From Streptomyces alfalfae (GTDB lineage: Bacteria; Actinomycetota; Actinomycetes; Streptomycetales; Streptomycetaceae): a DNA stretch of 64,000 nt. Position numbers and translations under genes: made by a program. Within the stretch, counting starts at the first letter, position 1. Every line of letters starts with the position of its first letter. The notes beneath the pieces were generated by a model. It was given only the letters and a program-made list of their open reading frames with translations. It had not been told where the DNA came from and made no database searches. The DNA is taken from the NCBI RefSeq assembly GCF_004127445.1, contig NZ_QEXM01000027.1, positions 1-64,000 of the forward strand. The letters are read 5' to 3'. This document shows, piece by piece, positions 10,337 through 18,863 of the stretch.

Positions 10337-10822
10337 CTAGGCGGCCGCGGCCGTCTGGCCGTCCTCGTCGTCGTCCTCGGGCAGCTTGCAGACCCGCTCG
10401 AGGAAGAAGGCGGCGGCGATCACGGCGATGCCCATGACGACCGAGAGCCCGGCGTAGACCGCCTGGTCGCGGCGGGCGGGGATGTCGAGGAACTCCAGCA
10501 GGAACGCGCCCGTGCCGCCGTACATCCCCGCGACGAGCGCCGCGACCAGGGCGCTCGCCTGGCCGAAGACGACGGCGCGGGCGGCCATCAGCGGCTCGAC
10601 GCCCTTGGCGCCGGGGCGGCGCTCGCGCTGGGCACGCAGGCGCGAGCGCAGCGAGAGCGCCGTCGCGAGCAGCACGACGGCGATCACCGCGAGCACGATG
10701 GGCGCGGCCAGCGGGACCTTCGGCAGGGAGCCGACGGAGTCCCACAGCCGGGCGCCCGACCAGGACAGCACTCCGGCCGCGAGAAAGAGGCCGACCAGCG
10801 TCCTGATGCGCAGTTGCTTCAC
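10337..10822 (-). CDS. DUF3180 membrane protein
   Basis: Actinobacterial membrane protein of unknown function. 161 aa with four hydrophobic helices: about 8-25, 40-58, 84-103 and 121-142. An acidic C-terminus (PEDDDEDGQ) lies in the cytosol or outside. It is habitually found next to folK in actinobacteria; here it is 144 bases downstream of folK on the same strand. GTG start with GAAGGG upstream. The leader contains a 20-base exact tandem duplication. A folate-related transport or membrane role is only a guess from context. Confidence 0.8.
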   Translation of the reverse strand: MKQLRIRTLVGLFLAAGVLSWSGARLWDSVGSLPKVPLAAPIVLAVIAVVLLATALSLRSRLRAQRERRPGAKGVEPLMAARAVVFGQASALVAALVAGMYGGTGAFLLEFLDIPARRDQAVYAGLSVVMGIAVIAAAFFLERVCKLPEDDDEDGQTAAAA

Positions 10823-10825
10823 GAA

Positions 10826-10865
10826 TGACCCTTCATACCCGCGTCTGACCCTTCATACCCGCGTC
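10826..10865. repeat. Exact 20-base tandem duplication
   Basis: Two identical 20-base units (10826-10845 and 10846-10865) lie just upstream of the DUF3180 start. Each carries, on the minus strand, the GAAGGGTCA segment that includes the ribosome-binding site, so the site is present twice. Confidence 0.9.
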
Positions 10866-10896
10866 GGCGTCCCGATCTTCGTCCATGTCTCGTGCG

Positions 10897-10916
10897 GATC
10901 GGTCCACGGACCGATC
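10897..10916 (-). terminator. Inverted repeat after folK
   Basis: Perfect nine-base arms (10897-10905 and 10908-10916) separated by AC lie between folK and DUF3180. No T-run follows, so it may be a weak terminator or a protein-binding palindrome. Confidence 0.4.
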
Positions 10917-10966
10917 GGTCGCGGACCCCTCGGGCCGCAGACCCGTCGATCCGCAGACCCTAACGA

Positions 10967-11578
10967 CTACTCCGGCAGTCGGAGTTCCAGGTCGGCGCGG
11001 GGTTCGACGCCCTCACGGGTGAGCGCGTCGAGCAGCTCCGCGACGGAGCCGCGGCCGGTCAGGCTGGCCTCGGGGTCGACGTCGTGCCACGGGGCGAGGA
11101 CGAAGGCACGCTCGTGCGCCCGCGGGTGCGGCAGCGTGAGCGCCGGGTCGTCGGAGACCACGTCGGCGTACGCCACGATGTCGACGTCGATCGTGCGCGG
11201 GCCCCAGCGCTCGTCGCGGACGCGGTGGAAGGCCTCCTCGACGGCCTGCGCGCGCTCCAGGAGCGAGGCGGGCGGAAGGGTGGTCTTCACCAGGACCACC
11301 GCGTTGAAGTACGCGGGCTGGGAGCCGGGCTCCACGCCCCACGGCTCCGTCTCGTACACCGGGGAGACCGCCTTGACCCGCAGGCCGGGCGTGTCCTCCA
11401 GGGCGTCGACGGCGCCCTGCAGCGTCTCCAGGCGGTTGCCGAGGTTGCTGCCGAGGGAGATCACGGCGCGGTGGGGGTTGGACAGGGTGTGGTCGGCCGC
11501 GTCCACCTGCTCGACGACGGAGGTGGGCACCGGCTGGACGGTCGGGTCGCTCTGACCTGCTGTGAAGGGCACAGTCAT
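10967..11578 (-). CDS. folK: 2-amino-4-hydroxy-6-hydroxymethyldihydropteridine diphosphokinase
   Basis: HPPK, which transfers pyrophosphate from ATP to 6-hydroxymethyl-dihydropterin to make the FolP substrate. 203 aa with a ~35-residue N-terminal extension before ISLGSNLGNR. The signature RWGPRTIDVDIV includes the two Mg-binding aspartates, and LPHPRAHERAFVL is typical. Its ATG overlaps the folB stop (ATGA at 11575-11578), so the two are translationally coupled. Confidence 0.96.
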   Translation of the reverse strand: MTVPFTAGQSDPTVQPVPTSVVEQVDAADHTLSNPHRAVISLGSNLGNRLETLQGAVDALEDTPGLRVKAVSPVYETEPWGVEPGSQPAYFNAVVLVKTTLPPASLLERAQAVEEAFHRVRDERWGPRTIDVDIVAYADVVSDDPALTLPHPRAHERAFVLAPWHDVDPEASLTGRGSVAELLDALTREGVEPRADLELRLPE

Positions 11579-11934
11579 ACTCGGCTCCGGGTGATGGTGA
11601 CGGTCACGTCGTCGAAGGGCACGGTGATCGGGGCGTCCGGCTTGTGGACGCACACCTCGACCTCCAGGACGCCGTCGTGCTTCAGGCACGCCTGGGCGAT
11701 GCGCTCGGCGAGCGTCTCGATGAGGTCGACGGGATCGCCCTCCACGACGGCCACGACCTCCTCGGCCACGATCCCGTAGTGCACGGTCTTCGCCAGGTCG
11801 TCGTCGGCCGCGGCCGCTCGCGTGTCCAGGCCGAGAACCAGGTCCACGATGAAGGTCTGGCCCTCTTCGCGCTCCCGCGGATAGACACCGTGGTGCCCGC
11901 GGGCCTTGAGGCCACGCAGCGCGACACGATCCAC
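11575..11934 (-). CDS. folB: Dihydroneopterin aldolase
   Basis: Cleaves 7,8-dihydroneopterin to 6-hydroxymethyl-dihydropterin and glycolaldehyde. 119 aa. GHHGVYPREREEGQ holds the conserved glutamate, and VHKPDAPI near the C-terminus holds the active-site lysine. The GTG at 11934 has AGGAG eight bases upstream, which decides against the earlier GTG at 11943. It couples to folK by a four-base overlap. The 143-base gap to the NTF2-like gene may hold a promoter. Confidence 0.96.
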   Translation of the reverse strand: MDRVALRGLKARGHHGVYPREREEGQTFIVDLVLGLDTRAAAADDDLAKTVHYGIVAEEVVAVVEGDPVDLIETLAERIAQACLKHDGVLEVEVCVHKPDAPITVPFDDVTVTITRSRV

Positions 11935-12077
11935 GCGAATCACTCCTGCAATCGTCGGTATCGGCAGGCCTGCCCCGAGTGCGGTCGGCGCTCCAGCCTC
12001 GATCGAATCTACCTGCGAGCACTGACATGGCCTGCCCGCGGGGCCCGTGGGACCGGCCACACCTGTGCCCCTACCCA

Positions 12078-12638
12078 CTACGAGGGCGTCTCGTCGTTCT
12101 CGTCGTCGTCGGTTTCGGCGAGTACGGGAGAGGCGTGGTGCGACCAGAGTTTCCAGCCGTCCGGAGTGCGGCGGAACACGTTGGTGGCGACCACGAGCTG
12201 GCCCACGAGAGGCCCCAGCTCGCCGCCGGCCTCCGGGGGCGGACCGCCGCTGAGGATGTTCTCGGTACACGTCACCAGGGCGGTGTCACCGGCCACCCCG
12301 ACCTTCACGTCGGTCAGGAAGAACTGGATGTACTCGGTGTTCGCCATGATCAGCGCGTACGACCGCAAGACCTCGCCGCGGCCGGTGAGGACCGGCCAGC
12401 CGGGGTGCACGCAGGAGATCGCGGAGCCGTCGTCGGCCACCTCGTCGTCGTCCGCCGGGTCGCCGTCCGCCCCGCCGTCCGCGGCGTCCTCGTCCGTCGC
12501 GCGCCCGGCCGCCGGGTCGTCGGTGGCCGGGTCCAGCCACAGGTCGGAGACCTCGTCGAAGTCGCCGCGTTCGAGTGCTTCGTAGAAGGCGGTGTTGGCG
12601 CTCTCGACCTGCTCGACGTCGGTACGGGCCCCGGTCAC
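12078..12638 (-). CDS. NTF2-fold (SnoaL-like) protein in the folate cluster
   Basis: Small alpha+beta barrel protein of the nuclear-transport-factor-2 superfamily. 186 aa. The N-terminal helix (VEQVESANTAFYEALERGD) and WPVLTGRGEVLRSYALIM match DUF4440/SnoaL-like proteins. Between them is a species-variable acidic insertion (about 45-75, Asp/Ala-rich). No enzyme motif can be named. Its GTG overlaps the folP stop by four bases (GTGA), so it is made together with dihydropteroate synthase; a folate-linked role is plausible but unproven. Confidence 0.75.
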   Translation of the reverse strand: MTGARTDVEQVESANTAFYEALERGDFDEVSDLWLDPATDDPAAGRATDEDAADGGADGDPADDDEVADDGSAISCVHPGWPVLTGRGEVLRSYALIMANTEYIQFFLTDVKVGVAGDTALVTCTENILSGGPPPEAGGELGPLVGQLVVATNVFRRTPDGWKLWSHHASPVLAETDDDENDETPS

Positions 12639-13504
12639 CGGCTCTCGCCCGCGTCCGTCACGGCCTGGGCGACGCGCACGGCGTCGGCGGTGGCCCGTAC
12701 CTCGTGCACACGGACCGCCCAGGCGCCCTGGTGGGCGGCGATGGCGGAGACGGCGGCGGTGGCGGCGTCACGCTCGCGTGCGGGCGGCGGGGCGCCCTGC
12801 GGGCCCGCGAGGACCCGGCCGAGGAAACGCTTGCGGGAGGCGGCCACCAGGATCGGGTGGCCGAGATCGCGCAGCCGGTCGAGGCGGGCCAGGAGGGCCA
12901 GGTCGTGCTCGGCCTTCTTGGAGAAGCCGAGGCCCGGGTCGACGACGATGCGCTCGGGGGCGATGCCGCCCTCGACGGCCGCGGCCACGCGTGCGTGGAG
13001 CTCGTCGACGACTTCGGAGACCACGTCCTCGTAGGCGGGCTCGGCGTGGATGTCGGTGAGGAAGCCGCGCCAGTGCATGACGACGAAGGGCGCTCCGGCG
13101 GCGGCGACCGCGGGGACCATGCGGGGGTCGGCGAGGCCGCCGCTGACGTCATTGACGAGGACGGCGCCCGCGGCGAGCGCCCGCTCGGCGACGGTGGCGC
13201 GCATGGTGTCCACGGAGACCGTGACGCCCTCGGCGGCCAGGCCGCGCACCACGGGGACGACGCGCCTGAGCTCCTCGTCCTCGTCCACGCGGGTCGCGCC
13301 GGGGCGCGTGGACTCACCGCCGACGTCGACCAGGTCGGCGCCCCGCGCCACGAGGTCGACGCCGTGCTTGACGGCGGCCGTCGTGTCGAACCAGCGGCCC
13401 CCGTCGGAGAAGGAGTCCGGCGTCACGTTCACGACGCCCATGACCGCACAGCGGCCCCACTCCGGCAGCCCCTGGACCGATCCGCGCCCGCGCAACGTAC
13501 TCAT
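12635..13504 (-). CDS. folP: Dihydropteroate synthase
   Basis: Joins 6-hydroxymethyl-dihydropterin pyrophosphate with p-aminobenzoate to give dihydropteroate; the sulfonamide target. 289 aa TIM barrel. MGVVNVTPDSFSDGG is the loop-1 signature, GGESTRPGA the loop-2 signature, and DPGLGFSKKAEHD the pterin-binding part. It is first in the folP-NTF2 pair. The ATG at 13504 has a TAGGCT hexamer six bases upstream and also a GGAG, so leaderless or weakly led translation are both possible. Confidence 0.96.
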   Translation of the reverse strand: MSTLRGRGSVQGLPEWGRCAVMGVVNVTPDSFSDGGRWFDTTAAVKHGVDLVARGADLVDVGGESTRPGATRVDEDEELRRVVPVVRGLAAEGVTVSVDTMRATVAERALAAGAVLVNDVSGGLADPRMVPAVAAAGAPFVVMHWRGFLTDIHAEPAYEDVVSEVVDELHARVAAAVEGGIAPERIVVDPGLGFSKKAEHDLALLARLDRLRDLGHPILVAASRKRFLGRVLAGPQGAPPPARERDAATAAVSAIAAHQGAWAVRVHEVRATADAVRVAQAVTDAGESR

Positions 13505-13510
13505 GACTCC

Positions 13511-13516
13511 AGCCTA
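13511..13516 (-). promoter_or_regulatory. -10 element for folP
   Basis: On the minus strand TAGGCT ends six bases before the folP ATG, the spacing seen for leaderless genes elsewhere in this window. Confidence 0.45.
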
Positions 13517-13534
13517 GGCCCGGTCGGCGGACGG

Positions 13535-15379
13535 TTACGCCGCCTGGACCTCACGCTCCGTGGTCCCGTGCGGGCAGGGGCGGGGCTGCGCGGCGGAGCG
13601 GCGCAGGAACCGGGGGAGCGAGAGGGTCACGAAGCCCTCGGCCTGCATGGCGGCGAAGCCGATGCGGGGCAGGTCCTTGCTGGAGCGGTAGACGACGAAG
13701 CGGGGCTCCCAGCGGGGGCGGAACTTCGCGTTGAACTTGTACAGGGACTCGATCTGGAACCAGCGCGAGAGGAACACCAGCAGGCCGCGCCAGGCCCGCA
13801 GGACCGGGCCCGCGCCGATCTTCTCGCCGCGGGCGAGGGCCGCGCGGAACATGGCGAAGTTGAGGGACACGCGCGCGATGCCGAGCTTGGGGGCGGCCTG
13901 GAGGGCGGCCACGATGAGCAGCTCGTTCATGCCGGGATCGGCCGCGCGGTCGCGGCGCATGAGGTCCAGGGAGACGCCGTCCTTTCCCCACGGGACGAAG
14001 TGGAGGACGGCCTTCAGGTCGCCGTAGGGACCCGGCTCCGCGTCGGCCTTGTGGGCGGTGGCGATCAGGCAGTCGCCGTCCCCGGGATCGCCGATGCGGC
14101 CGAGCGCCATCGAGAAGCCGCGCTCGGTGTCGGTGCCGCGCCAGTCCTCGGCGGCCTGCTGGATCCTGGCGAGCTCCCGCTCCCCGAGGTCACGGATGCG
14201 CCGTACGCGCGTCTCGTAGCCATTGCGCTCGATCCGCTTGACCATCTGGCGTACGTTGCGCATCGCACGCCCGGACAGGGAGAAATCCGCGACGTCCACC
14301 ACCGCCTCGTCGCCCAGTTCGAGGGCGTCGAGGCCGGTCTCGCGGGTCCAGACCTCGCCGCCGGTCTCGGAGCAGCCCATGACGGCGGGCGTCCAGGAGT
14401 GGGCCTTGGCCTCGTCCATGAAGCGCTCGATGGCGCCGGGCCAGGCCTCGACGTCGCCGATCGGGTCGCCGCTGGCGAGCATCACTCCGGAGACGACGCG
14501 GTAGGTGACGGCGGCCTTGCCGCTGGGGGAGAAGACGACCCCCTTGTCGCGGCGGAGCGCGAAGTGGCCGAGGGAGTCGCGGCCGCCGTGCTTGTCGAGC
14601 AGCGCGCGCAGCCTCGTCTCGTCGTCCTCGGTGAGGCGTGCGGCCGGGTGCTCGGGGCGGAAGGCCAGGTAGATGGTGGTCAGGGCGGTGAGCATGCCGA
14701 GGGCGCCGAGGGAGAAGCCGACGGTCCAGGACGTGTTCCCGGAGTAGGCGACCGGGCCCTCGTGGCCGAAGAGGCCGTACAGGACGTGCTGCAGGCGTTC
14801 CGTGATGCCGGGGTCGCCGACGACCTTGCCGGGGTGGGCGCTGACGATCACCAGGCCGAGCAGGATCGAACCGGTTCCGAGCAGGATGAAGTTGGCCAGG
14901 GCCCGCCAGCGGCTGCGTGGATCGGGCAGTGCCGTGAATTCACTACGATGACGGAGCAGCAGCGCGAGCAGGGCGACGGAGATCAGGACGCCGATCACCG
15001 AGTGCCGGTACGCGAACTGGGCGACGGCCCCCGCGGGCAGCAGCACCACGGCGGCCCGCCAGGCCCGCCGCTTGTGGCGCCGCAGGCCGTGGGCGAGCAG
15101 GAGCAGCAGGATGCCGGAGCTGAGGGCGAGGGCGGCGGCGAAGGGGCCGAGCGCGCCGGGCAGGACCTCGGCGATGGCGTGCACACGGCTGTGGCGGAAG
15201 CGCGGGAACACACCCGCGGCGACGTTCAGCACGCCCACGAGCGTGCAGGCCCGGGCGACGAGGGCCGGCACCGCCTCCGGGCGCGGACCGCGCGTCAGCC
15301 GGCGGAACCGGCTGTCGCCGTGCCGTTCCTGACTGCCCGGAACCTCGCCCGACATTTCCCCATCTATCCTGACAGACAT
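13535..15379 (-). CDS. Membrane phosphatidylglycerol lysyltransferase-like protein (DUF2156)
   Basis: MprF/LysX-like protein. 614 aa: an N-terminal region with about six membrane helices (roughly 38-265), then a cytosolic DUF2156 domain of double-GNAT fold (roughly 280-590) with DSLGHFALRRDKGVVFSPSGKAAVTYRV and a typical YKFNAKFRPRWEPRF end. Such domains move an aminoacyl group from tRNA to phosphatidylglycerol and alter membrane charge. It lacks the LysS-like module of mycobacterial LysX. An alternative start is the ATG at 15355. The substrate amino acid cannot be read from sequence. Confidence 0.85.
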   Translation of the reverse strand: MSVRIDGEMSGEVPGSQERHGDSRFRRLTRGPRPEAVPALVARACTLVGVLNVAAGVFPRFRHSRVHAIAEVLPGALGPFAAALALSSGILLLLLAHGLRRHKRRAWRAAVVLLPAGAVAQFAYRHSVIGVLISVALLALLLRHRSEFTALPDPRSRWRALANFILLGTGSILLGLVIVSAHPGKVVGDPGITERLQHVLYGLFGHEGPVAYSGNTSWTVGFSLGALGMLTALTTIYLAFRPEHPAARLTEDDETRLRALLDKHGGRDSLGHFALRRDKGVVFSPSGKAAVTYRVVSGVMLASGDPIGDVEAWPGAIERFMDEAKAHSWTPAVMGCSETGGEVWTRETGLDALELGDEAVVDVADFSLSGRAMRNVRQMVKRIERNGYETRVRRIRDLGERELARIQQAAEDWRGTDTERGFSMALGRIGDPGDGDCLIATAHKADAEPGPYGDLKAVLHFVPWGKDGVSLDLMRRDRAADPGMNELLIVAALQAAPKLGIARVSLNFAMFRAALARGEKIGAGPVLRAWRGLLVFLSRWFQIESLYKFNAKFRPRWEPRFVVYRSSKDLPRIGFAAMQAEGFVTLSLPRFLRRSAAQPRPCPHGTTEREVQAA

Positions 15380-15603
15380 CGCATCCCGTAGTTCTGCGAG
15401 AGAGCTTTAATCCGGTGCCAAAGCGGCATCCGGCACCATTGCCCCCTCTAGGACGGTCCCTCGGGGAAACGGGTTCATTCCCGACCGGAAACCACTGGAA
15501 AAGTTCGGCAGGTCCCCGGCGAGCCGCCGTGCGTTCCTGGCCGGTTCCGGTCATGCCGCGACGATCTCGGGGCACAGGCAGAAAGCGCAGGCAGGAAACC
15601 CCC

Positions 15604-16722
15604 ATGGGACTCACGAGCAACAAGGTCCTCGCCCTTGCGGTCGTGCTGGCCGCACTGCTCTTCTTCGGCACCATCTGGCTCTGGCCGCGGCTCGCCCGCC
15701 GCACCTGGAAGGCCGTCACGGGACGCGTCGGGCTGCTCCTCGCCGCCCAGCTCGCCATCTTCGGATCGGTGGGCCTGGCCGCCAACCAGGCGTTCGGCTT
15801 CTACGCCACGTGGGCGGACCTGTTCGGCCAGGAGACGAGCCCCGGCCTCGTCGTGGACCACGACCCGGCCAAGGGGGAGGGGCCCGTCAGGGTGCTCGAC
15901 ACCCGCGCCGTGGACGTCCCCGGGGGCAACAGGCCGACCACCGGAGGCCAGATCCAGAAGATCGACATCGGCGGCAAGGTGTCGCGGATCGCCAGCCCCG
16001 CCTACGTCTACCTGCCGCCCGAGTACTTCCAGCCGCAGTACAGGGACCGCAAGTTCCGCACGGCCGTGGTCCTCACCGGCTACCCGGGGACCGCCGAGGC
16101 GCTCATCAAGGGGCTGCACTACCCCCAGACCGCCCACCGGCTGTCCGCCGAGGGCAAGATGCAGCCGATGGTCCTGATCATGATGCGGCCGACCGTCGCG
16201 CCGCCGCGCGACACCGAGTGCGTGGACGTCCCCGGCGGCCCGCAGGCCGAGACCTTCTTCACCAAGGACCTGCCCCGCGCCATCTCCGGGCACTACCGGG
16301 TGGGCGCCGACAGCCGCAGCTGGGGCGTCGTCGGCGACTCCACGGGCGGCTACTGCGCCCTGAAGTTCGCCGTCCACCACCCCGAGCGGTACGGCGCCGC
16401 GGCGGGCCTCTCCGCGTACTACAAGGCGCCCATCGACGTCACCACCGGTGACCTCTTCCAGGGCGACGAGGAGTTGGAGCGCCGCGCGGACCTGATGTGG
16501 TACCTCGCCCACGAGCCGCGGCCCAAGACGTCCCTCCTGGTGACCACCAGCAAGAAGGGCGAGGACAACTACCAGGCCACACAGGACTTCATCCACGCGG
16601 TGAAGCCGCCCACGCGCGTGTCGTCGATCACGCTGGAGAGCGGCGGGCACAACTTCAACACCTGGCGCAGGGAGATCCCCGCCACGCTCCAGTGGATGAG
16701 CAGCCGGCTGCGCGACGGTTGA
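15604..16722 (+). CDS. Membrane-anchored esterase, antigen-85/esterase-D-like alpha/beta hydrolase
   Basis: Putative esterase of the alpha/beta-hydrolase fold. 372 aa. Two hydrophobic segments (about 8-26 and 43-63) anchor it, and the catalytic domain lies outside. The nucleophile elbow is GDSTGG (Ser246); a late GGHNFNTW supplies the likely His. The first residues MGLTSNKVLA follow AGGCAGGAAA, which fixes the start. It is divergent from the MprF-like gene (224 bases between), so both may act on the envelope. Substrate unknown. Confidence 0.82.
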   Translation: MGLTSNKVLALAVVLAALLFFGTIWLWPRLARRTWKAVTGRVGLLLAAQLAIFGSVGLAANQAFGFYATWADLFGQETSPGLVVDHDPAKGEGPVRVLDTRAVDVPGGNRPTTGGQIQKIDIGGKVSRIASPAYVYLPPEYFQPQYRDRKFRTAVVLTGYPGTAEALIKGLHYPQTAHRLSAEGKMQPMVLIMMRPTVAPPRDTECVDVPGGPQAETFFTKDLPRAISGHYRVGADSRSWGVVGDSTGGYCALKFAVHHPERYGAAAGLSAYYKAPIDVTTGDLFQGDEELERRADLMWYLAHEPRPKTSLLVTTSKKGEDNYQATQDFIHAVKPPTRVSSITLESGGHNFNTWRREIPATLQWMSSRLRDG

Positions 16723-16815
16723 GCCGCCGGGGCACGTCGTGCCCCACGCCCTGGTTCACGCCGTGCCCCACGCCCTGATGCATGCCGCGCCGCTCGCCGT
16801 GGCTGACGTCTCGCT

Positions 16816-17976
16816 TCACGCCTTGCCGGCGATGGCGGCCACCGTCTCCAGCTCGACGTCCGCGCGGGCGACCGCCCGGGCGTCCGCCGCCGTCGAGCGG
16901 CGCAGCGCCTCGTGCAGCCGGGCGGGGGTCAGCACGCCGAGGAAACGGCCCTCGCTGTCCTTGTCGATGACCGCGATCCAGCCCGCGTCGTGCTGGAGCA
17001 TCGTCGCGAAGGCCTGCTTCAGGCTCGCGCCCACCGGCAGCCAGGCCTCCATGCGGCGGGCGTGCTCGCGGACCGTGCCGTGCTCCACGCGCGCGTGCTC
17101 GGCGGAGATCCAGCCGTGCAGGTTGTTCTCGCCGTCCAGGACCACGGCCCAGCGGGCGTCGAGATGCTTCGGCAGCGGGTCGTCGAGGTGCACCACGGGG
17201 GGCTGTTCCAGGTCGCCCTCCTCGATCGGTGTCACGGAGAGCCGCTTGAGCCCCCGGTCCGCGCCGACGAAGTCGGCCACGTACTCCGTCGCGGGGGCGC
17301 CGAGGACCGTCGAGGGAGTGTCGAACTGCTCGATGCGGCCCTGGCCGTAGACGGCGATGCGGTCGCCGAGGCGGACCGCCTCCTCGATGTCGTGCGTGAC
17401 GAAGAGGACGGTCTTGCGCACGGACTGCTGGAGGCGCAGGAACTCGTTCTGCAGGTGCTCGCGGACCACCGGGTCGACCGCGCCGAACGGCTCGTCCATC
17501 AGCAGCACCGGCGGATCGGCCGCCAGGGCACGGGCCACGCCGACCCGCTGGCGCTGGCCGCCGGAGAGCTGTTCGGGGTAGCGGTCGCCGAAGACGGCGG
17601 GGTCGAGGCCGACCAGGGCGAGGAGTTCGGCGGCGCGCTCGCGGGCCTTGCCGCGCTTGACGCCGAGCAGGTGTGGGACGGTCGCCGTGTTCTCCAGGAC
17701 CGTCTTGTGCGGGAAGAGGCCGACCTGCTGGATGACGTAGCCGATGCGGCGCCGCAGTTGGACCGGGTCGATGCCCGATATGTCGTCGCCGTCGACGTAT
17801 ATGCGTCCCTCGCTCGGCTCGACCAGCCGGTTCACCATCTTCATCGTGGTCGTCTTGCCGCAGCCCGACGGGCCGACGAGCGTGACCAGTTCGCCCTCCG
17901 CGACCTCGAAGGACAGATCGTCGACGGCCGTGGTGCCGTCCGCGTAGCGCTTGGTGACGTGCTCGAACCGGATCAT
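16816..17976 (-). CDS. Osmoprotectant (glycine betaine/choline-type) ABC transporter ATPase
   Basis: OpuCA/ProV-type ATPase that powers uptake of quaternary amines. 386 aa. Walker A GPSGCGKTTT (about 36-45), signature LSGGQRQRVGVARA, Walker B VLLMDEP, then a C-terminal tandem CBS region (about 240-370) that in OpuA-type systems senses ionic strength. GGGGAA precedes the ATG. It is divergent from the permease-permease-lipoprotein genes, with 158 bases between that must hold both promoters. Function by family is secure; the exact substrate is not. Confidence 0.92.
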   Translation of the reverse strand: MIRFEHVTKRYADGTTAVDDLSFEVAEGELVTLVGPSGCGKTTTMKMVNRLVEPSEGRIYVDGDDISGIDPVQLRRRIGYVIQQVGLFPHKTVLENTATVPHLLGVKRGKARERAAELLALVGLDPAVFGDRYPEQLSGGQRQRVGVARALAADPPVLLMDEPFGAVDPVVREHLQNEFLRLQQSVRKTVLFVTHDIEEAVRLGDRIAVYGQGRIEQFDTPSTVLGAPATEYVADFVGADRGLKRLSVTPIEEGDLEQPPVVHLDDPLPKHLDARWAVVLDGENNLHGWISAEHARVEHGTVREHARRMEAWLPVGASLKQAFATMLQHDAGWIAVIDKDSEGRFLGVLTPARLHEALRRSTAADARAVARADVELETVAAIAGKA

Positions 17977-18134
17977 GCTTCCCCATTGTGGCGGGCGGCG
18001 AGGGGCTTTGTGTGTCCGCGGGATTGCGGCCGTACAACGACTCTCGGCGATTGTCGGTGGCGCGCGTTAGGGTCGCCAGACACGGGGGGACGTGTGTACG
18101 GCATACGTCCGGGAATTCGGGGGAGGTGCCACGC

Positions 18135-18863
18135 GTGGCCGAGCGGAACTGTCTGGTGACCAACGACTGGATCTGCGGGGAGTATGTCCGCTCCCGCAGC
18201 CAGGAGCTGACCGACGCGACCCTTCAGCACATCGGCATCACGCTCGCCTCGGTGGCGATCGGACTCGCCGTCTCCCTCCCGCTCGCGCTGCTGGCGCGCC
18301 GGTGGCGCTTCCTCTCGGGGCCCGTCCTCGGCGTGACGACCGTGCTGTACTCGGTCCCCTCGCTCGCGATGTTCTCGCTGCTCCTGCCCTTCTTCGGGCT
18401 CTCCGTCTCACTGGTCGTCACGGGCCTCGTCCTGTACTCGTTGACGGTCCTCGTGCGGAACATCCTGGCCGGGCTCCAAGCGGTCCCCGACGAGGCCAGG
18501 GAGGCCGCGAAGGGCATGGGGTACGGCCCGCTCAGGCTGCTGTGGGAGGTGGAACTGCCGCTGGCGCTGCCCGCGTTGCTGGCCGGCGTCCGCATCACGA
18601 CGGTCTCCACGGTGGCCCTGACGACCGTCGGCGCCATCGTGGACTACGGCGGCCTCGGCACCCTGATCCTCGACGGCCTCGACACGACCTTCAAGGCCCA
18701 GGTGCTCACGGCGTCCGCGCTGTGCGTGCTCCTCGCCGTCGTCGCCGACCTGCTCCTGCTCGGCCTCCAGCGCCTGCTGACGCCCTGGACGAGGGTCCAC
18801 CGAATACGGACGAACCGAGCCGACCGCGGGCCGGCCGTGGCCAAGGTGGCTGAACCTGCATGA
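18135..18863 (+). CDS. Osmoprotectant ABC transporter permease (first)
   Basis: OpuCB-like inner-membrane permease. 242 aa with about five helices. The EAA loop reads EAAKGMGYGPLRLLWEVELP, and the helices around TVSTVALTTVGAIVDYGGLG are typical. The GTG at 18135 is chosen for GGGAGGT upstream; the longer frame extends into noncoding DNA. Its stop overlaps the next gene's ATG (ATGA), so the two permeases are coupled and probably form a heterodimer with the divergent ATPase. Confidence 0.9.
   Translation: MAERNCLVTNDWICGEYVRSRSQELTDATLQHIGITLASVAIGLAVSLPLALLARRWRFLSGPVLGVTTVLYSVPSLAMFSLLLPFFGLSVSLVVTGLVLYSLTVLVRNILAGLQAVPDEAREAAKGMGYGPLRLLWEVELPLALPALLAGVRITTVSTVALTTVGAIVDYGGLGTLILDGLDTTFKAQVLTASALCVLLAVVADLLLLGLQRLLTPWTRVHRIRTNRADRGPAVAKVAEPA

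Noticed and set aside
12575..15391. Very long plus-strand frame across folP and the MprF-like gene
   Set aside because: It is antisense to well-identified genes and its protein is Gly/Ala/Arg/Asp-rich without a known domain, as expected from GC codon bias.
16739..16777. Direct repeat of GTGCCCCACGCCCTG with period 24
   Set aside because: Only two copies, in the gap after the esterase gene; no gene or site can be attached.
17988..18134. Longer N-terminus for the first osmoprotectant permease
   Set aside because: The upstream part is Arg-rich and noncoding in character, and GGGAGGT directly supports the GTG at 18135.
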